Shown: positions 60,242-64,000 of the stretch, in pieces | Layout: each line of letters begins with the position of its first letter | Position numbering within the stretch: position 1 is the first letter of the stretch | From: a virus | Length of the DNA stretch: 64,000 nt | Virus record (IMG/VR): IMGVR_UViG_3300048837_000984 | Location: 1 to 64,000 of that record | Strand: one strand, 5' to 3' | Made by a program: the position numbers and the translations under genes | Notes under the pieces: generated by a model | What the model was told of the DNA's origin: nothing | The model's database searches: none | What the model saw: only the letters and a program-made list of their open reading frames with translations

Positions 60242-60477
60242 TTCCATCTCCTTTGACAAAGCTTCGCGCAGTCACACGACATGGCCGCGGACGCATACAC
60301 TGAGGACCTTTTGCCAGTCCGAAGCCAGCAACACTGGTCGTAAGTCTTGTCGCACGCAGGCGTGAAAAAGGCCTGCGATAGCCAGCCCCACCACGAACGG
60401 GACGGCAGTAGGCGGGCTGACGTAGACTTGAAATATACTTCGGATTGATGTCGACACAGGGACGCCCGACTGAGCAT
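60238..60477 (-). CDS. Array family member 16, 79 aa
   Basis: ATG overlapping the previous stop (TAATG), GGGAGA upstream. MLSRASL start; TSARLLPS and ASAAM later; ends CAKLCQRRWN with six Cys in total. Basic and Trp/Cys-rich. Confidence 0.65.
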   Translation of the reverse strand: MLSRASLCRHQSEVYFKSTSARLLPSRSWWGWLSQAFFTPACDKTYDQCCWLRTGKRSSVYASAAMSCDCAKLCQRRWN

Positions 60478-60686
60478 TATCTTTCTCCCGGACTAAGACC
60501 AGCTCGCCCGGTAGGACCGAAAGCCTGACTAAAGGCGTTCGCGTCTTCGCCCGCTCCGAGCCACCCGTAGGGGTAAAAGTTGCCGACCATCGCTCTGATA
60601 AGGAAATAAGGAAGACCATTCCGAATTGTCGCGAAAGAGAACCAGTTGTAGCCGGGACAGTGGTGCAATATCGCACTCCAGCTCAT
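60477..60686 (-). CDS. Array family member 15, 69 aa
   Basis: ATG in ATGA with AGGGAG upstream. MSWSAIL start, aromatic centre (YNWFSFATIRNGLPYFLI), C-terminus GRAGLSPGER as in members 14 and 17. Confidence 0.65.
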   Translation of the reverse strand: MSWSAILHHCPGYNWFSFATIRNGLPYFLIRAMVGNFYPYGWLGAGEDANAFSQAFGPTGRAGLSPGER

Positions 60687-60943
60687 GCGTATCTCCCTGG
60701 TGAAAGTAAAGCCCGGCGACTTTGCATGTAGGCACCGGCCATAGGTATTGCAAGTTTACCGCGCATGCGGAGCCGACTACCTGAAATGGAAAACCGTACG
60801 TACGGGTGCTGAAGAATAACGGCTTCCTGTGGAAACCACGAAGTGGACTTAGTGACGTAGACCTTGGCCGTCGCTAGATCTAGACGAATTCGCCCAGGTT
60901 CCCTCGGACAATGCCATAAGGCCGCTGTGCTCCTTGGCCTCAT
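60683..60943 (-). CDS. Array family member 14, 86 aa
   Basis: ATG in ATGA with GGGAGG upstream. MRPRSTAAL start is shifted by two residues relative to the consensus. Ends SRRALLSPGRYA, very close to members 13 and 15. The longest member. Confidence 0.62.
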   Translation of the reverse strand: MRPRSTAALWHCPREPGRIRLDLATAKVYVTKSTSWFPQEAVILQHPYVRFSISGSRLRMRGKLAIPMAGAYMQSRRALLSPGRYA

Positions 60944-61191
60944 CTTTTCCTCCCGGGTCGGAGAAGAGCTCGTGAAGTGCGAAACATGGCCGCGCCCGAT
61001 GACGAATCTCCCGACCACAGCCAGGGTAGCTGGCCGACTCGGATACCTGTCGGTTCGTAACACAAGTAAGCCTGGAAACATTCGACATCAAAGAAGAGAT
61101 CGATTGGTCCGGTCATTACAGCTGCATAACCGCAACCAAAATACCAGTTATCGGCATCTCTCGACATTCGCAACGTAGCTGAGGAATACAA
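60940..61191 (-). CDS. Array family member 13, 83 aa
   Basis: A TTG start with GGGAGG 5 bases upstream. MYSSATL start; FQAYLCYEP in the middle; ends SRALLRPGRKR. Acidic residues are somewhat more frequent than in other members. Confidence 0.62.
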   Translation of the reverse strand: MYSSATLRMSRDADNWYFGCGYAAVMTGPIDLFFDVECFQAYLCYEPTGIRVGQLPWLWSGDSSSGAAMFRTSRALLRPGRKR

Positions 61192-61192
61192 C

Positions 61193-61411
61193 TTACACCT
61201 CCCACCGTTGCTGACTCAGTGCGGCTTGACATTTCCCGAGGCGGAAAGCACCCGCCCACGCCGTTGGACCTTGGCCTAGAAGACTTCGGCAGAACCGGTG
61301 AAGAACGGCACCTGGTTGCCAACGGAACCGGGTGCTAGGAATCATTGCCGCGAATCTGACGTGATAGACGTATAGGCTGTAACAGTAGCGGATAGCTGCT
61401 CGACATCTCAT
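61193..61411 (-). CDS. Array family member 12, 72 aa
   Basis: ATG four codons after the member-11 stop region. MRCRAAI matches the consensus; RFAAMI at 19-24 aligns with the R-F-x-A-x-L block of members 6 and 11; ends CQAALSQQRWEV. Confidence 0.65.
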   Translation of the reverse strand: MRCRAAIRYCYSLYVYHVRFAAMIPSTRFRWQPGAVLHRFCRSLLGQGPTAWAGAFRLGKCQAALSQQRWEV

Positions 61412-61416
61412 TTCGT

Positions 61417-61635
61417 TCAGTCCTGACCAAGATAGGCGCTGATGTTCCAACCGAGCCAGGCACGGTTGGGTACGCGGCTGAAATACTCAGCGCCACCAAA
61501 CAAGATTGCATCAGACAGGCCTTGAAGCGACGGACGAGCTCGCGGTGGATGTCTACCCTGGCGCAGACTCGCACGAAACCGCGAGCAATAGTAAGAGCGA
61601 CCTGAATGAACTCTCAAGAAAGCACGGTCATTCAC
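61417..61635 (-). CDS. Array family member 11, 72 aa
   Basis: A GTG start in GTGA with GGAGG 8 bases upstream. MNDRAFL start, then RFRASLRQG, SDAIL, NRAWLGW and SAYLGQD: A-x-L at 5-7, 22-24, 43-45, 59-61 and 67-69. The clearest repeat pattern of the family. Confidence 0.65.
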   Translation of the reverse strand: MNDRAFLRVHSGRSYYCSRFRASLRQGRHPPRARPSLQGLSDAILFGGAEYFSRVPNRAWLGWNISAYLGQD

Positions 61636-61874
61636 GCAAACCACCTCCAAGGACCCAGGGTCGCATCGCTTCGCCCACAAAGACTTGCCACCAAAAAGAT
61701 CGAAACGACTCGGCCAGGATCTTTTGCGTGTAGCAAGCGAGCACCGCCAAATGACCCAGCCGTACAGGCTCTGGCGAATAGCGCCAAGCGACCGGACCCG
61801 GCGATGGTCGCATTGTAGGTACAAAGGTGCCATGCCGTGCGGTTCCGACAACAGAGAATAGCTCTACACGGCAT
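61632..61874 (-). CDS. Array family member 10, 80 aa
   Basis: ATG with GGGAG upstream. MPCRAIL start, exact consensus; later GARLL and DATLGPW. High Cys/Arg/Ala. Confidence 0.65.
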   Translation of the reverse strand: MPCRAILCCRNRTAWHLCTYNATIAGSGRLALFARACTAGSFGGARLLHAKDPGRVVSIFLVASLCGRSDATLGPWRWFA

Positions 61875-61875
61875 A

Positions 61876-62100
61876 TCACGGTCTCCCAGCTGAAAGCCAA
61901 GCACCACTAACCAGGCTCAGGTAGGCTTGAGGTTCATCCCAGTCGACATGCGGAAGCCCGGCCCGGCTGTTCTCTGCCCAACCCAACCAGGCCCGGCAGC
62001 ACCAGAGTTGGCCAGTCGTAAACCCCAGTACAGCCGTATACCGAGTGTGACCGTTCCGTGAGGTAGTTGTAGGGTAGTGGATCTTTGCGTCGCACGACAA
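61876..62100 (-). CDS. Array family member 9, 74 aa
   Basis: A TTG start one base after the TAG of member 8, with GAGGAGG upstream. MSCDAKI start; RYTAVLGF and CRAWLGW match members 6 and 11; ends GAWLSAGRP. Confidence 0.65.
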   Translation of the reverse strand: MSCDAKIHYPTTTSRNGHTRYTAVLGFTTGQLWCCRAWLGWAENSRAGLPHVDWDEPQAYLSLVSGAWLSAGRP

Positions 62101-62101
62101 G

Positions 62102-62347
62102 CTAGTACTCCTCCTCGTGTTGGAACAGACCGGGCTTAAGGACCGCTCGGTCAAGTGTAGAAAGTGGCGCAGAGTCGTAACCATGCCCGCCGTGGGTGGC
62201 ACTGGCGGTGAGATGCCCGTTGAGTCGGGCTGGTATCCCCCATTGCCATCTCCAGGTAGGACCAGACGCAGGTTCAGTCAGGCAGGCCCACGAGAACGGA
62301 TAGTACGTCCCGAAGAGGGAACCAGATAGACTCGCTTTACAGTACAT
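62102..62347 (-). CDS. Array family member 8, 81 aa
   Basis: ATG overlapping member 7 by 11 bases. MYCKASL start; YYPFSWACLTEP is shared with member 4 (YAFSWACLT); ends DRAVLKPGLFQHEEEY. Confidence 0.65.
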   Translation of the reverse strand: MYCKASLSGSLFGTYYPFSWACLTEPASGPTWRWQWGIPARLNGHLTASATHGGHGYDSAPLSTLDRAVLKPGLFQHEEEY

Positions 62348-62588
62348 CTGAGTCTTCGTCTCCTGGCGGGAACTGGTGAAGACAGGCACCGAGCCTGGCG
62401 TCTAGAGAAGCGCCCGTATTCTGAAAGTCCGTAGGAAAGAGGATAGCCCCTCTGTCAGCAAAGTACCTGGCCGCAAGTGATGCCGAGGTGCCGCAGAACC
62501 CGCAACCGCACGTGTTCATCGCCGCTCGGTCACGGGTCTGTGGGTAGTCATCAAGACTGCGAAATGTTATACCAGCTGTGCTGTTCAT
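62337..62588 (-). CDS. Array family member 7, 83 aa
   Basis: ATG in ATGA with GAGG upstream. MNSTAGI start; SASLAARY, GAILFP, GASLDARLGACL: two A-x-L eight residues apart. More acidic C-terminus (PPGDEDSDVL). Confidence 0.65.
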   Translation of the reverse strand: MNSTAGITFRSLDDYPQTRDRAAMNTCGCGFCGTSASLAARYFADRGAILFPTDFQNTGASLDARLGACLHQFPPGDEDSDVL

Positions 62589-62800
62589 TGGTGCCTCAGA
62601 ATAGCGCCATACCTGCCTGAAAGGTACGGCCGATCAGTGATTGCGAGCGAAGCAGAACAGGAAAGCCCGCGGACTCGACCGAAGGTTAACCACGCTTGAC
62701 AACCCCAGTACAAGCCTCGTACAAGACCAAGCACTGCGGTGAACCGAGTACGGTAGTAACAGCGTGCTCGTTGGTAGTTAAGCGAAGCTCGGTTGTTCAT
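62585..62800 (-). CDS. Array family member 6, 71 aa
   Basis: ATG with GAGG upstream, after 10 bases from the member-5 stop. MNNRASL start; YYRTRFTAVLGL, CQAWLTFG, SASL and GAILRHQ. A-x-L at 5, 22, 36, 50 and 66. Confidence 0.65.
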   Translation of the reverse strand: MNNRASLNYQRARCYYRTRFTAVLGLVRGLYWGCQAWLTFGRVRGLSCSASLAITDRPYLSGRYGAILRHQ

Positions 62801-62810
62801 CTTCAATACC

Positions 62811-63014
62811 TCATTGATGTCGAAGGATAGCCCAACAATTGTACAATGCAACCGCACCGGAATAGCGGGCTAGAATCGCATTCGCTTTATCGCGTAGAAC
62901 CGCCTGGTGATGGTAACTCGCCGGACGGCTGCCCACCATCAAATAGGCGCTTACAGCTGAGACGTATATACTTGTTTGCGGAAAAAAGACAAAAAGGTTT
63001 GCTCGGCTTCCCAT
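62811..63014 (-). CDS. Array family member 5, 67 aa
   Basis: ATG three bases after the member-4 stop; weak ribosome site, so translation is probably coupled. MGSRANL start; VSAYLMV, QAVLRD, NAILAR; ends CWAILRHQ, identical in its last five residues to member 6. Confidence 0.62.
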   Translation of the reverse strand: MGSRANLFVFFPQTSIYVSAVSAYLMVGSRPASYHHQAVLRDKANAILARYSGAVALYNCWAILRHQ

Positions 63015-63017
63015 TGG

Positions 63018-63233
63018 TCACCAGTGGTAGAGGATAGCTCCGACATCGCAAGAACCCAGACGCGCATTTTTGTTGTATCGGTACTGATATCCAAGAAGGT
63101 ACCCGCCACACCTGTCACTAAGAAACGGAGTGACGCCGTATCTGTCTCCAGCCGAGTACGTCAGACAAGCCCAGGAAAACGCATAGAATGGGTTGTAGAA
63201 TCGATAACAAGTCAGACCTGCTCGGCAACTCAT
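63018..63233 (-). CDS. Array family member 4, 71 aa
   Basis: ATG in ATGA. MSCRAGL start, exact consensus; FSWACLTY as in member 8; ends VGAILYHW. Tyr-rich. Confidence 0.65.
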   Translation of the reverse strand: MSCRAGLTCYRFYNPFYAFSWACLTYSAGDRYGVTPFLSDRCGGYLLGYQYRYNKNARLGSCDVGAILYHW

Positions 63234-63460
63234 TCGCCATCTCCGTGCCTGAGAAAAGTTCGGTGTAACCGAAACAGAGCCGCGCCACCGCAGCAAGAAC
63301 CAGCATAGGCACCGGAACGCTTGTGCGTAGTATTCGGTCTAAGACCGGCTCGGGTCCCACAACAACCGCAGTTACAACTCGCACTGAGAGCCGCTCGTCT
63401 TCGAAACCGTTCGGCGCCGTTGCGGGCCGTGACAACCAGCGTCGCGGAACAGCTAATCAT
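63230..63460 (-). CDS. Array family member 3, 76 aa
   Basis: ATG with AGGAG upstream. MISCSATL start is one residue out of register; RRAALSAS, TRAGLRP, GAALFRL and RTFLRHG follow. Cys/Arg-rich. Confidence 0.62.
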   Translation of the reverse strand: MISCSATLVVTARNGAERFRRRAALSASCNCGCCGTRAGLRPNTTHKRSGAYAGSCCGGAALFRLHRTFLRHGDGE

Positions 63461-63471
63461 CGTTTCTCCTG

Positions 63472-63693
63472 TCAGACGTTCGAGAAAGGCCCACCAGGTA
63501 TTTGCCACCGGAACGGACCGGTCTTGAGTGTACATCGACAATGCTGGTCAAGGACTGCGTTGGCATATCTGCGGTAGTGTGCGAACGCTCGCCTGTCAAG
63601 GATACACAGCGCTGACCCATCGAGATAGGCCTTGGCGGGAAACCCGAAGAAAACTGGGTTACGTGGACTGGTTATGATAGCCGCTGTAAACAA
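63472..63693 (-). CDS. Array family member 2, 73 aa
   Basis: A TTG start with AGGAG 7 bases upstream, immediately after the previous TAG. MFTAAII start; AKAYLDG, ANAVLDQ, RCTLKTG. C-terminus Pro/Gly-rich. Confidence 0.6.
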   Translation of the reverse strand: MFTAAIITSPRNPVFFGFPAKAYLDGSALCILDRRAFAHYRRYANAVLDQHCRCTLKTGPFRWQIPGGPFSNV

Positions 63694-63703
63694 GAAGCGT
63701 CTC

Positions 63704-63907
63704 CTAGTGTTCAAGGTCTGCAACCGACCGGTTGCGAATTAACGCAGCGGAACTTTGTGAATAGTAATTGCCTGGATACAGAGCACACCGGTTGCTCCAC
63801 CCAAGGACCGCAGAAGCCAACTTCCGGTCAAGAAAAGCTCGAGCACTCACCCGTAAACGAAAGATACGCCAAGTGATTAAAACGTTTCCATGGATAGCGC
63901 GAAACAC
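63704..63907 (-). CDS. Array family member 1, 67 aa
   Basis: A GTG start with AAGGAG 6 bases upstream; longer frames exist but skip this site. MFRAIHG start; ARAFLD, ASAVLG, SAALIR follow. Less regular than later members. Confidence 0.58.
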   Translation of the reverse strand: MFRAIHGNVLITWRIFRLRVSARAFLDRKLASAVLGWSNRCALYPGNYYSQSSAALIRNRSVADLEH

Positions 63908-63929
63908 AGGTATCTCCTTTATCACGATC

Positions 63930-64000
63930 TCAAAACCACGGGAAAAGCTCAGCGCCTTCGAGTAGGACGTCTAGCGACCATATCTCTGCGTGACACAGCC
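63930..64000 (-). CDS. Array family member, partial at window edge
   Basis: The last 22 codons of a leftward gene entering from the right: residues include HAEI and GAELFPWF, in line with the family's A-x-L pattern, then TGA. It shows that the array continues beyond the window. Confidence 0.5.
   Translation of the reverse strand, partial: LCHAEIWSLDVLLEGAELFPWF

Noticed and set aside
59534-64000. Possible tRNA cluster or non-coding repeat region
   Set aside because: No cloverleaf or T-arm signature was found. The region resolves into coupled small genes with ribosome sites and a shared protein motif.

Overview
The window is a piece of a large contractile-tailed (myovirus-type) bacteriophage genome, probably a jumbo or huge phage. 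It shows a tail sheath, a gp5-like baseplate spike, an HK97-type major capsid protein, a prohead-protease-like protein and a phage-encoded multisubunit RNA polymerase. Genes are packed head to tail with ATGA, TAATG, TTGA and GTGA overlaps and clear Shine-Dalgarno sites. All but one 46-codon gene lie on the minus strand, so transcription runs from high to low coordinates. I saw no tRNA, integrase, terminase or CRISPR array. The host cannot be named from the sequence.

Layout in transcription order. (1) 64.0-58.6 kb: a tandem array of about 20 tiny genes (67-86 codons) encoding a divergent paralogous family. Its members start with M-x-[C/S/N]-[R/K]-A-x-[L/I] and carry repeated A-x-L triplets. 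Two unrelated small genes interrupt it and it runs off the right edge. (2) 58.5-57.8 kb: a membrane-anchored protein with its own promoter and terminator. (3) 57.7-48.0 kb: inner-virion-type proteins with glycine-rich membrane segments, led by a 1057-residue protein that joins a 2H-phosphoesterase-like domain, a SET domain and a zinc ribbon. A structured leader RNA precedes it. (4) 48.0-35.4 kb: RNA polymerase, as a beta plus N-terminal beta-prime fusion with three inteins and a separate C-terminal beta-prime with three more. All four beta-prime inteins sit in catalytic elements (DFDGD loop, bridge helix twice, trigger loop). (5) 35.4-20.6 kb: head genes, including a prohead-protease-like protein with two inteins, a scaffold-like protein, the capsid protein and decoration-like proteins. 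(6) 20.6-19.4 kb: a control region with divergent promoters, terminators and very small membrane proteins. (7) 19.4-12.9 kb: a fibre and adhesin cassette, partly of clearly higher GC. (8) 12.8-0 kb: neck, sheath, tube-like, spike and baseplate genes, the last cut by the left edge.

How it fits together: the polymerase genes lie inside a virion-protein block, so the enzyme may be packaged or may serve late transcription. Six intrinsic terminators, five sharing the tail T-run plus AGCTATC, and a small promoter-like family near GTCAATATACATTGAGATC divide the block into units. A 16-bp AT-rich motif near GACATAATTTTTAAGT recurs ten times, nine inside genes and in all three reading frames, so selection appears to act on the DNA or RNA. 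The strongest candidates for undescribed biology are the small-gene array, the eight inteins aimed at polymerase and protease active sites, and the SET/2H fusion protein.
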